Shown: positions 6,713-13,281 of the stretch, in pieces
Position numbering within the stretch: position 1 is the stretch's first letter
Layout of the letters: each line of letters begins with the position of its first letter
Assembly (NCBI GenBank): GCA_934177025.1
Contig: CAKPPA010000017.1
Coordinates: 1 to 13,281, forward strand
Length of the DNA: 13,281 nt
From: an uncultured Clostridia bacterium
Lineage (GTDB): Bacteria > Bacillota > Clostridia > Christensenellales > CAG-314
Direction of reading: 5' to 3'
Notes under the pieces: generated by a model
Databases searched by the model: none
What the model saw: the letters and a program-made list of their open reading frames with translations, nothing else
Told to the model about the DNA's origin: nothing
Made by a program: the position numbers and the translations under genes

Positions 6713-8836
6713 TTAGCGGCGTTTGGAGCAATCCTTCCGATTCGGGCATCCGTCACAGGCGGTTTGTTTTCGCATGCGGTAAAAGGTAATGCACGCAATC
6801 GCTCCCAAAATCAGGCAACACAGCACCGTCACAAACAATCCGCTGTGCGCTTCAAACAATCGCGATCCCTGATAAATCACCAACGCCACCAAGTAGCCGG
6901 TCAGCGTTTGGAATCCGATGGCAAACAACATCCATTTAAAACTCCCCATTTCGCGGCGAATCGCATTAATTGCGGCAACACACGGTGCGGAAAGCAGGAT
7001 AAACGCCATAAACGCGTAAGCCGCCGCAGGCGAAGGGAATAACGCCGTCAATGCGGCACTCAATTCCGCCGAACCTTCCGCGCCTCCCAACAAAATGCTA
7101 AAGGAGGACACCACGGTTTCCTTCGCAAAAAATCCGCTCAAAATTGCCACGGTGCTTTGCCAGTTGCCGCATCCGATCGGCACAAAAATCGGGGATAGCA
7201 CCCGTCCGATGTCGGCAAGGATGCTTTGGTCGGCGTTTTCCACCATTTGAAATTGCAGGTTAAAGGACTGCAACAGCCACAGCACCACCGAAGCGGTTAA
7301 AATAATCGTTCCCGCCTTAATCAAAAAGGATTTTGCCTTTTCCCACAGTTGCATCAGCACGTTCCACGCATTCGGTGCGCGGTAGGGCGGCAATTCCAAA
7401 ATAAAAGCGTCCGATTCCGACTTAAAAATTTTCAGTTTTTTCAAAAGCAATCCGCCGAGGATTACCATCAAAATCCCAAGAAGGTACATCGACGGCGCAA
7501 CCCACATTTGCGTCGGGAAAAACGCCCCGACAAACAAGGCAAAAACAGGTAGTTTTGCCGAACACGGGATAAACGGCGTCAAAACAATGGTCAAACGGCG
7601 TTCGTCGTTGTTTTCCACCGTCCGTGCCGCCATCACGGCAGGAACGGAGCATCCGCAACCGACAATCATCGGAATAAAGGATTTTCCCGACAAGCCGATT
7701 TTTTTAAACAACTTGTCCATAACAAACGCCACGCGGGACATGTATCCGCAGTCCTCCAGCAGCGAAATAAACAAAAACAGCATTAGGATTTGCGGAATAA
7801 AGGAAAGCACCGTGCCCACGCCTTGAATAATGCCGTCGCAAATCAGCGACACCAGCCAAAGCGGTGCGTTTGCACCGGTCAGCAATCCTTTCATCCACCC
7901 GCCGAATTTTTCGTGAATCAGTCCTTCCATCCAATCCGACGTCAGGTTTCCAAACACCTGAATGGACACAAAGTACATGCAAAAAATGACGGCGAAAAAA
8001 ATCGGAAACGCCAGCCAGCGATTCAAAAGCACACGGTCGATTTTTTCCGTAATTTGCGTTTGCTTTGTTTTTTTGTCCACGGCGATTTCCTTCATAATCG
8101 CCCCGATTGCACGGTAGCGATCGTTGGAAATATGTTCGCTGACGGATTCCTTATGATCCTTTTCCAAGGCGCGAATGGCGTTCTCGGCGTTGTGTAAAGT
8201 GTAAGTTTTACTCAGGATATCGTCCCGTTCCAGCATTTTGATTTGAAACCAACGCTTGTTTTCGGTAAACTGATTTTCCTGTTGAATGGCGTCAAGGATT
8301 TTTTCCGTTTGTTCGTCAAACGGCAACGCCCGTTTCGGTTGCGGCGGATTTTGGCAAACCTTTTTTACGGTATCCATCAATTCGTCGATATTTTTCTTTT
8401 TCACGGCGGAAACGGACACGGCAGGGCACTGAAAAATTTCCGACAGTCGTTTGACATCAATGCGGATGTCGTTTTTCAGCAGCACGTCCTCCATGTTCAG
8501 TGCCAAAACGACTTTCACGTCAAACTCCATAAGTTGTGTCGTCAAGTACAAATTCCGTTCGAGGTTGGTTGCGTCAAGGATGTTAATGACGGCGTCCGGC
8601 TTTTCCTTCACAAGGTAATCGCGCGTAATCACTTCCTCCAAGGAGTAAGGCGTCAGCGAGTACACCCCGGGTAAGTCAATCAGTTCAATGCTGTGATCCT
8701 TGTCGTAAAATCCCTCTTTTTTTTCCACGGTAACGCCCGTCCAGTTGCCAACGTACTGATGCATTTTCGTCAGGACGTTAAACAGCGTGGTTTTGCCGCA
8801 GTTCGGGTTTCCGATGAGTGCAATTTTGTACGTCAT
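6713..8836 (-). CDS. feoB: Ferrous iron transporter FeoB
   Basis: FeoB imports Fe(II) across the cytoplasmic membrane, with a GTPase domain at the N-terminus. The protein has 707 residues. G motifs are visible: G1 GNPNCGKT (9-16), G3 DLPG (54-57) and G4 NMED (114-117). The usual VGNWPG reads VGNWTG (29-34). After a helical linker (about 150-270) come the membrane segments, starting LNRWLAFPIFFAVIF, with the core motifs GCGCSVPAVMAARTVEN and PCSAKLPVFALF and a second gate-like half with FFAKETVVSSFSILLG. A last hydrophobic helix is followed by a basic tail with Cys-x2-Cys-x5-Cys (CDGCPNRKDC), reminiscent of the separate small FeoB-associated Cys-rich proteins of other Bacillota. The start overlaps the feoA stop by 4 bases (ATGA), so the two are translated together. 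Confidence 0.98.
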   Translation of the reverse strand: MTYKIALIGNPNCGKTTLFNVLTKMHQYVGNWTGVTVEKKEGFYDKDHSIELIDLPGVYSLTPYSLEEVITRDYLVKEKPDAVINILDATNLERNLYLTTQLMEFDVKVVLALNMEDVLLKNDIRIDVKRLSEIFQCPAVSVSAVKKKNIDELMDTVKKVCQNPPQPKRALPFDEQTEKILDAIQQENQFTENKRWFQIKMLERDDILSKTYTLHNAENAIRALEKDHKESVSEHISNDRYRAIGAIMKEIAVDKKTKQTQITEKIDRVLLNRWLAFPIFFAVIFCMYFVSIQVFGNLTSDWMEGLIHEKFGGWMKGLLTGANAPLWLVSLICDGIIQGVGTVLSFIPQILMLFLFISLLEDCGYMSRVAFVMDKLFKKIGLSGKSFIPMIVGCGCSVPAVMAARTVENNDERRLTIVLTPFIPCSAKLPVFALFVGAFFPTQMWVAPSMYLLGILMVILGGLLLKKLKIFKSESDAFILELPPYRAPNAWNVLMQLWEKAKSFLIKAGTIILTASVVLWLLQSFNLQFQMVENADQSILADIGRVLSPIFVPIGCGNWQSTVAILSGFFAKETVVSSFSILLGGAEGSAELSAALTALFPSPAAAYAFMAFILLSAPCVAAINAIRREMGSFKWMLFAIGFQTLTGYLVALVIYQGSRLFEAHSGLFVTVLCCLILGAIACITFYRMRKQTACDGCPNRKDCSKRR

Positions 8837-9075
8837 ACCGTTTTTTCGCCTCCCTCGGGGATGACCGAAATCAACTTCGCGTCGGATTTGCGCAGCGCAA
8901 GCGAAAAATCCTTAATGCCGATTTGAATCGGATCACCCAGCGGTGCCGCGCGAATCACACGAATTTTCGCCCCTTTAATCAGGCCGATATCAATCAATCT
9001 ACGTTTGGATTCAGGCTCGCAGTTAATTTCCGTTACAATCACCGTTGCGCCTGCTTTCACTTCCGAAAGTGTCAT
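8833..9075 (-). CDS. feoA: Ferrous iron transport accessory protein FeoA
   Basis: FeoA is a small cytoplasmic SH3-like protein that assists FeoB. The protein has 80 residues with the family core RRLIDIGLIKGAKIRVIRAAPLGDP followed by DFSLALRKSDAKLI. The start ATG at 9075 has an AAAGGAG ribosome binding site 4-5 bases away. It is the first gene of the two-gene feo operon and shares an ATGA overlap with feoB. A promoter and a possible operator lie just upstream. Confidence 0.96.
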   Translation of the reverse strand: MTLSEVKAGATVIVTEINCEPESKRRLIDIGLIKGAKIRVIRAAPLGDPIQIGIKDFSLALRKSDAKLISVIPEGGEKTV

Positions 9076-9089
9076 AAATCTCCTTTGCG

Positions 9090-9103
9090 TTAGCCATGCC
9101 TAA
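9090..9103 (-). promoter_or_regulatory. Near-palindromic candidate metal-repressor operator before feoA
   Basis: On the - strand TTAGGCATGGCTAA is a 14-base palindrome with a single mismatched pair. It begins about nine bases downstream of the -10, covering the expected transcription start. The TTAGG half-site and the position suggest a DtxR/IdeR/MntR-type metal-dependent repressor site rather than a Fur box. The binding protein is not in the window, so this is an inference. Confidence 0.5.
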
Positions 9104-9111
9104 TACCACAT

Positions 9112-9140
9112 ATTTTAATCGCGGTTTTTTAAAAAGTCAA
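9112..9140 (-). promoter_or_regulatory. Sigma-A promoter of feoAB
   Basis: On the - strand a -35 TTGACT (9135-9140), a 17-base spacer and a -10 TAAAAT (9112-9117) lie about 40 bases before the feoA start. Confidence 0.75.
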
Positions 9141-9538
9141 GCCGAAACGATACTTGAAAACGGGTAGTTGATTAAAAATTTTGCGGCAATGCTTCGAACT
9201 GACGGCACGAAAAAACACGAACGCAAAACCGCCCCCGAAAAACACTCGCACGAACGAAAAAACGACCGAAAACGCAAACAGGAAAACAAACGAATCACGA
9301 ACAGGAAAACAAGCGGAAAACAAAAAGGAAAACCGAACACCGTAACGCTGACGCACGGGAAGGGAGGTAAAAACCGAACCCCGCAAAAAAACAAAAAACA
9401 CAGGGCTTCAAACGTGGGGGAACGGAAAGCAAAAGGAAAACGAAAACGGCAACACGAGGAAAACAAAAAAACGAGTAAGTAAAACACCGTCGTTTCGGCA
9501 CCAAAACCGAGGCATTTAATGTGCGCCGTCGTAAATCA
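9141..9538. other. Purine-rich gene-free spacer between feoA and the ABC-F gene
   Basis: About 400 bases without a supported gene. From about 9186 to 9482 the + strand is strongly A- and G-rich with few T, and all stop-free frames follow from that bias. The + frame gives a Lys/Arg/Asn-rich product starting at TTG with no ribosome binding site. A 12-base direct repeat ACAGGAAAACAA recurs near 9279 and 9301. No hairpin or tRNA-like structure stands out. Confidence 0.6.
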
Positions 9539-9567
9539 TTGCGTTCTTTTCGAAAAAATGGTATAGT
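9539..9567 (+). promoter_or_regulatory. Sigma-A promoter of the ABC-F gene
   Basis: A -35 TTGCGT (9539-9544), a 17-base spacer and a -10 TATAGT (9562-9567) lie 28 bases upstream of the start codon. Confidence 0.7.
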
Positions 9568-9595
9568 AAACGCGTATTAAAATTTCAGGTAGGAT

Positions 9596-11140
9596 ATGAG
9601 TGTACTAACCATTACGGGGCTATCCCACGTTTACGACAACAAAATTTTGTTCGACAAGGCGGATTTAAGCATCAACAACGGCGAGCATGCAGGGATCGTC
9701 GGCTTAAACGGAGCCGGCAAAAGCACGTTTATGAACATTTTAACGGGGCGCATCCTGCAAGATTCCGGCGAAGTCAAGTGGCAAAACGGCGTCACTTGGG
9801 GGTACTTGGATCAGTATTTGGACATTGATCGGAGCCTGACGGTAATGGAGTATCTCAAAAGTTCCTTTGCGCACCTGTACGCAAAAAACGAAAAAATGGA
9901 GGAGTTGTACGCACGCGTCGCAACGGAAACGGATGCGGACGTGATGGATCAACTCATTCGCCGCGCGGGCAACATAATGGACGAGTTAACGCAGGCGAAC
10001 TTTTTCGATTTGGAAGCGGAAATCAAAAAAGTAGCGAACGGGCTGGGCGTCGGTGCCATCGGGTACGAAACGCCCGTTTCACGGTTAAGCGGCGGTCAGC
10101 GCGAAAAACTGATGTTGGCAAAATTGCTACTTACCGCGCCCGACGTGTTGTTGCTGGACGAACCTACAAACTTTTTGGACACGGAGCATATCGACTGGCT
10201 GGCAAAATATCTCAATGCGTTTCAGGGGACGTTTTTGCTGATTTCGCACGACGCCGGCTTTTTAAATGCGGTGTGTAAACTCATCGTCAACATCGAAAAC
10301 GGCGAAATTCGTCGCTACACGGGCAACTACGATTTGTTCTTAAGTCAGCAGGAAAGCAATCGCAAACAGTATGCGGAAAACTACAACCGCCAACAGCGGG
10401 AAATCAAAAAAATGGAGGACTACATTGCGCGTAACAAAGCGCGTGCGGCCACGGCAGGCATGGCGAACAGTCGCAAAAAGCAACTCGAAAAAATCGAAGT
10501 CATGAACAAGCCGTTAAGCATCCCCGAGGCAACATTTGCGTTTCGGTACACGCCGTTAGTCACCAAGGACTTACTGGACGTCAAAAACCTTGAAATCGGT
10601 TACGGCAGCCCGCTTTTGCCGCCGTTAAACTTGCACTTAACGTGCGACAGCAAACTTTGGATTCGCGGCACGAACGGCATCGGCAAAAGCACGTTGTTAA
10701 AAACGCTTTTGGGGCAGTTAAAACCCGTCGGTGGCAGTTTTCGGTTTCATCCTGCGGTAAAAATCGGGTATTTGGAGCAGGAAATCGAGTTCCCGGGCGG
10801 CGTTTCCAACGCATTAGGTTTTTTGAACTTGCGTTATCCGCGCAAAAACCAAAAGGAACTGCGTGCGGAACTTGCAAAAGTGGGGATTCGCAACGAAATG
10901 TCCCTGCGTCCGCTCCACGAATTGAGCGGCGGCGAGCAAATTCGCGTGCGCCTGTGCGCTATGGAGCATACCGAAAGCAACGTTTTAATTTTGGACGAAC
11001 CAACCAATCATTTGGACGTCGTCGCAAAGGAAGCCTTAAAAAAAGCGTTAAGTGCCTACGAGGGTGCCATTTTGCTCGTCAGCCACGAGGCGGATTTCGC
11101 CGAGGACGTGTGTAACGACGTGTTCGACGTCAAAGTGTAA
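9596..11140 (+). CDS. ABC-F family ATPase (ribosome-associated type)
   Basis: This is a soluble protein with two ABC domains and no membrane part, as in the ABC-F family. Members act on ribosomes, either in translation or in antibiotic protection. The protein has 514 residues. Domain 1 has Walker A GLNGAGKST (36-44), signature LSGGQ (164-168), Walker B VLLLDEP (184-190) and switch His218. Domain 2 has Walker A GTNGIGKST (358-366), signature LSGGE (443-447), Walker B VLILDEP (463-469) and His497. The inter-domain linker, about residues 250-310, is long and basic (NKARAATAGMANSRKKQLEKI), as expected for the segment that reaches toward the peptidyl-transferase centre. There is no C-terminal extension. 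AGGTAGG precedes the ATG at short spacing. I cannot tell a housekeeping from a resistance member by eye, so no symbol is given. Confidence 0.92.
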   Translation: MSVLTITGLSHVYDNKILFDKADLSINNGEHAGIVGLNGAGKSTFMNILTGRILQDSGEVKWQNGVTWGYLDQYLDIDRSLTVMEYLKSSFAHLYAKNEKMEELYARVATETDADVMDQLIRRAGNIMDELTQANFFDLEAEIKKVANGLGVGAIGYETPVSRLSGGQREKLMLAKLLLTAPDVLLLDEPTNFLDTEHIDWLAKYLNAFQGTFLLISHDAGFLNAVCKLIVNIENGEIRRYTGNYDLFLSQQESNRKQYAENYNRQQREIKKMEDYIARNKARAATAGMANSRKKQLEKIEVMNKPLSIPEATFAFRYTPLVTKDLLDVKNLEIGYGSPLLPPLNLHLTCDSKLWIRGTNGIGKSTLLKTLLGQLKPVGGSFRFHPAVKIGYLEQEIEFPGGVSNALGFLNLRYPRKNQKELRAELAKVGIRNEMSLRPLHELSGGEQIRVRLCAMEHTESNVLILDEPTNHLDVVAKEALKKALSAYEGAILLVSHEADFAEDVCNDVFDVKV

Positions 11141-11200
11141 GGATGAACGGAAACGTAAAAATCCGAAAGGAAATCAGGGGTAAAAGGAAGGGTGTTTAGA

Positions 11201-11713
11201 ATGAAGGAAAAACAGCAGGAAACTATGCCGACAAAGGAAGTGCCTTCGGTCGAGGGAACTACGGCGGAACCAATCGCAACGGAAAAAAAGCCTTGGAACA
11301 AGCATTTTGTGCAAATTTTAAAGTACATTTGTTTCAGTATCGGTGCGGCAGTCATCGACTTCGGCTCAAGTAGCCTTTTAAAAATCATTTTGCCTTCCAC
11401 GGAGTTGTGCGTCGGCATTGCAACGGGTACAGGCATTGTGTTAAGCTGTACGTTCAGTATGACGCTGAACCGCAAATTTACCTTTAAATCCGTTACAAAC
11501 ATTTATTTATGTATTTTGTTGTACGGTCTCTTTTATGCGGCACTCATGCCGCTACTGAGTTTGTTCGTCGTGTGGCTGACGGGTATGGGCTGGGATTTCT
11601 TCTTGGCAAAATTCTGCTCGATGCTCGTAATCTTCGTGTCGGAGTTCTGCTACTTCAAATTTTTCCTGTTCCGCATCGGCAACAAGCCAAAAGCGCAATC
11701 GGAAAAAAAGTAA
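11201..11713 (+). CDS. GtrA-like membrane protein
   Basis: The protein has 170 residues with a charged, probably cytoplasmic N-terminus (about 1-35) and four hydrophobic segments. These start near FVQILKYICFSIGAAVIDF, LCVGIATGTGIVLSC, IYLCILLYGLFYAAL and FFLAKFCSMLVIFVS. The motif FSMTLNRKFTF at the end of the second segment matches the conserved NRxxTF of the GtrA family. Family members are thought to help move lipid-linked sugars across the membrane or anchor surface-glycan machinery. The substrate here is unknown. I use ATG 11201 because AGGAAGG (11185-11191) is well spaced for it; a GTG at 11192 abuts that site. The gene lies 60 bases after the ABC-F gene on the same strand with no terminator between, so it is probably co-transcribed. 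Confidence 0.85.
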   Translation: MKEKQQETMPTKEVPSVEGTTAEPIATEKKPWNKHFVQILKYICFSIGAAVIDFGSSSLLKIILPSTELCVGIATGTGIVLSCTFSMTLNRKFTFKSVTNIYLCILLYGLFYAALMPLLSLFVVWLTGMGWDFFLAKFCSMLVIFVSEFCYFKFFLFRIGNKPKAQSEKK

Positions 11714-11734
11714 AACGTAACGTTCGCGGGAATG

Positions 11735-11766
11735 CAAGGGAGGAGTTTTCTTCCCTTGTTTTTTTG
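11735..11766 (+). terminator. Rho-independent terminator after the GtrA-like gene
   Basis: A 10-bp stem with one G-T pair (11735-11744 with 11749-11758, CAAGGGAGGA on the left) closes a GTTT loop and is followed by seven T. Confidence 0.88.
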
Positions 11767-12064
11767 CGTTTTTCCGTCGGTTCGGTTTCGGTTCGGACTT
11801 ATTTTTAAGCACGGTTTTCGCTTGTGTTCCTTGCTTTTGTTTTTTCACTTATGTTCCTTTCGCCGCCCGAAAGGATTGTCGTTCGCTTTCGGCTCGTTTG
11901 CGCCGTTTCCCTTTTCGCTTATTTTTCTGCCGCCGGTTCGGTTCCGCAAAAAGCCGCTTGTCAAAAGCGGAAGGGAAAAAGGCGAAACCGAAAGCCAAAG
12001 GAAATTCCCGCAAAAGTACGGCAAAAAAACGAAATTTTGACGGAATGCGGAAATGCAGGGCAGA
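11767..12064. other. Gene-free spacer with a long imperfect inverted repeat
   Basis: No supported gene. The + strand is T/C-rich to about 11945 and then turns A/G-rich. Arms at 11882-11920 and 11965-11996 are imperfect inverted copies of each other; for example CGCCGTTTCCCTTTTCGCTT on the left pairs largely with AAGCGGAAGGGAAAAAGGCG on the right. Smaller hairpins are CCTTTCG-N5-CGAAAGG (11856-11874) and CCGCTT-GTCAA-AAGCGG (about 11954-11970). It lies after the GtrA-like terminator and before the likely cit promoter. Confidence 0.6.
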
Positions 12065-12068
12065 TTGT

Positions 12069-12097
12069 TTGCCTTTTTTTTCGGAAAGTAGTAAACT
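12069..12097 (+). promoter_or_regulatory. Candidate promoter of the cit operon
   Basis: TTGCCT (12069-12074), a 17-base spacer and TAAACT (12092-12097) lie 33 bases before citD. The boxes match only moderately. I saw no clear operator or catabolite site nearby. Confidence 0.4.
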
Positions 12098-12130
12098 TTA
12101 ACTATCATTAAAAGGAAAGGCGGTTTCAAA

Positions 12131-12394
12131 ATGAAAGTTGGCGTAGCAGGCAGTTTGGAATCAAACGATGTCGTCATGACCGTAAGCGAAAGCGATCGGT
12201 TGGAAATCGAAATTGACAGCATCGTAAAAGAGTATTTCGGCGATCGGATTTTAAAAGTAATCGAGGACACGCTGAAAGCACGGAATATTTCCAAAATCAA
12301 AGTGAAATGCAGCGACAAAGGCGCGTTGGATTACACCATTCAATCGCGTTTGATTACGGCGATCGAACGAATGGAGGACAGTGCGAATGCGTAG
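12131..12394 (+). CDS. citD: Citrate lyase acyl carrier protein (gamma subunit) CitD
   Basis: CitD carries the phosphoribosyl-dephospho-CoA prosthetic group of citrate lyase, on which acetyl and citryl groups are shuttled during anaerobic citrate cleavage to acetate and oxaloacetate. The protein has 87 residues. The N-terminal GVAGSLESNDVVMTV matches the conserved attachment region, with Ser11 as the expected modified residue. The rest (DRLEIEIDSIVKEYFGD) is typical. The ATG follows AAAGGAAAGG. The gene overlaps citE by 8 bases. citC, the ligase that often precedes citD, is not upstream here. Confidence 0.95.
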   Translation: MKVGVAGSLESNDVVMTVSESDRLEIEIDSIVKEYFGDRILKVIEDTLKARNISKIKVKCSDKGALDYTIQSRLITAIERMEDSANA

Positions 12395-13244
12395 AAGTTT
12401 ATTGTTTATGCCGGGCAACAATCCGGCAATGCTCCAAAATGCGGACGTGTTTGAAAGCGATTCCGTTATTATCGACTTGGAGGACGCGGTTGCGGTTACC
12501 GAAAAGGACGCAGCGCGTGTTTTGGTTGGCAATTTTCTCAAAAACTTCCGTTTGAATTTGAACGAAGTCGTCGTGCGAATCAACGGATTGGACACGGAGT
12601 ACTATGAAAAGGATCTCAAGGAAATCGTCAGCGACAGCATCGACACCATCATGCTTCCGAAAGCAACGGTGGAGTATTTAAAACAGTTGGACGTGCTGTT
12701 AACGGCGTTGGAAAAGGAACGCGGAATGAAAAAGCACCTCAAAGTGCTTCCGATTGTGGAACTTGCGGTTTCGTTGATGGAAGTGGACGAAATGGTGCGT
12801 TTGCCGCGTGTGGACGGCGTGCTTCTCGGTGCGGAGGACTTCACGAGGGATATGGAAGTGCAACGCACGGCGGAAGGGGACGAAATTTTTTACGCGCGTG
12901 CAAAAATCGCAACGGCGTGCAAGGCCTACAAAATCGATGCGATCGACACCCCGTTTACGGCAACGAACGACACCGAAGGGCTGATTCGCGACTGTGTTCG
13001 GTCGAAAGGCTTGGGCATGAGCGCAAAAGCGTGCATTCACCCGAACCAAGTGGACACGGTAAACAAACAGTTTGCACCGAGCGAAAAGGAAATCCAGTTT
13101 GCCGAACGTGTTATGGCAGCACTGGAGGACGCGAAAAAGCAAGGCAAAGGCGCGTTTAGCTTGGACGGAAAAATGGTGGATAAGCCAATCATCGAACGTG
13201 CGGAAACGACGCTGAAAAAAGCGAAAATCTTCGGAATGATTTAG
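12387..13244 (+). CDS. citE: Citrate lyase beta subunit (citryl-ACP lyase) CitE
   Basis: CitE cleaves citryl-ACP into acetyl-ACP and oxaloacetate within the citrate lyase complex. The protein has 285 residues (usual about 290), beginning MRRSLLFMPGNNPAML. Family signatures are LEDAV (31-35), Arg64 in VVVRING, Glu124 in PIVELA, LGAEDFTRDM (147-156, with the metal-binding acidic pair) and ACIHPNQ (215-221). I use ATG 12387: GGAGG (12373-12377) lies nine bases before it, whereas GTG 12381 is too close. The start lies inside the end of citD, so translation is likely coupled, and citF starts nine bases after the stop. Confidence 0.97.
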   Translation: MRRSLLFMPGNNPAMLQNADVFESDSVIIDLEDAVAVTEKDAARVLVGNFLKNFRLNLNEVVVRINGLDTEYYEKDLKEIVSDSIDTIMLPKATVEYLKQLDVLLTALEKERGMKKHLKVLPIVELAVSLMEVDEMVRLPRVDGVLLGAEDFTRDMEVQRTAEGDEIFYARAKIATACKAYKIDAIDTPFTATNDTEGLIRDCVRSKGLGMSAKACIHPNQVDTVNKQFAPSEKEIQFAERVMAALEDAKKQGKGAFSLDGKMVDKPIIERAETTLKKAKIFGMI

Positions 13245-13253
13245 GGGTGTAGG

Positions 13254-13281
13254 ATGAAAAACAGTTTGAACAGAAACGTGC
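13254..13281 (+). CDS. citF: Citrate lyase alpha subunit CitF, N-terminal fragment
   Basis: Only the first nine codons (MKNSLNRNV) are inside the window. The ATG follows AGGGG with six bases of spacing, nine bases after the citE stop. Position in the cit operon and a CitF-like start (MKN-x-L-x-R) suggest the citrate:acetyl-ACP transferase subunit. Sequence evidence alone is thin. Confidence 0.65.

Noticed and set aside
9168..9482. 104-residue Lys/Arg-rich open frame on +
   Set aside because: It starts at TTG without a ribosome binding site, shows no domain-like pattern, and overlapping frames on the other strand are equally open because of base bias.
11732..12111. Small hydrophobic or basic open frames between the GtrA-like gene and citD
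   Set aside because: They begin inside the terminator or in biased sequence, lack ribosome binding sites, and have no recognisable features.

Overview
The window is a compact bacterial chromosome segment that looks like Bacillota, most likely an anaerobic Clostridia- or Negativicutes-type organism. Supporting signs are a perfect CIRCE element with a sigma-A promoter in front of groESL, group II ECF transporter genes followed by truA, a ComEB-type dCMP deaminase, strong GGAGG ribosome binding sites, a feoAB ferrous iron operon and a citrate lyase operon. Genes are moderately GC-balanced, while the spacers are A-rich on the + strand. I cannot name a genus from sequence alone.

Layout from left to right. 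Bases 1-2904 (+) hold the end of an operon: an ATPase gene open at the left edge that carries the C-terminal part of an EcfA1-like domain fused in frame to a full EcfA2-like domain, then ecfT and truA, all overlapping by 4-8 bases. A spacer with a 15-bp tandem repeat and two terminators separates this from the convergent groES-groEL operon (3183-5117, -), driven by a TTGACA/TATAAT promoter with a CIRCE operator. A gene-poor stretch of about 700 bases follows. Then come a dCMP deaminase gene (5920-6393, +) with its own promoter and terminator, and the convergent feoA-feoB operon (6713-9075, -) with its own promoter. A 14-bp near-palindrome at the predicted feo start point may be a metal-responsive operator. 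After about 500 bases of purine-rich spacer there is a + strand pair encoding an ABC-F ATPase and a GtrA-like membrane protein, closed by a terminator. A second odd spacer, with a long imperfect inverted repeat, precedes citD-citE and the first bases of citF, which runs off the right edge.

The genes do not form one pathway. The window is a run of small independent operons: vitamin/metal uptake energisation plus tRNA pseudouridylation, chaperonin, pyrimidine salvage, iron uptake, a translation-type ABC-F ATPase, and citrate fermentation. I found no convincing phage, IS, CRISPR, toxin-antitoxin or defence locus. The most unusual coding feature is the EcfA1-EcfA2 fusion. The most unusual non-coding features are the 15-bp tandem repeat, a motif shared by two convergent spacers, and the strand-asymmetric spacers at 9141-9530 and 11767-12060.
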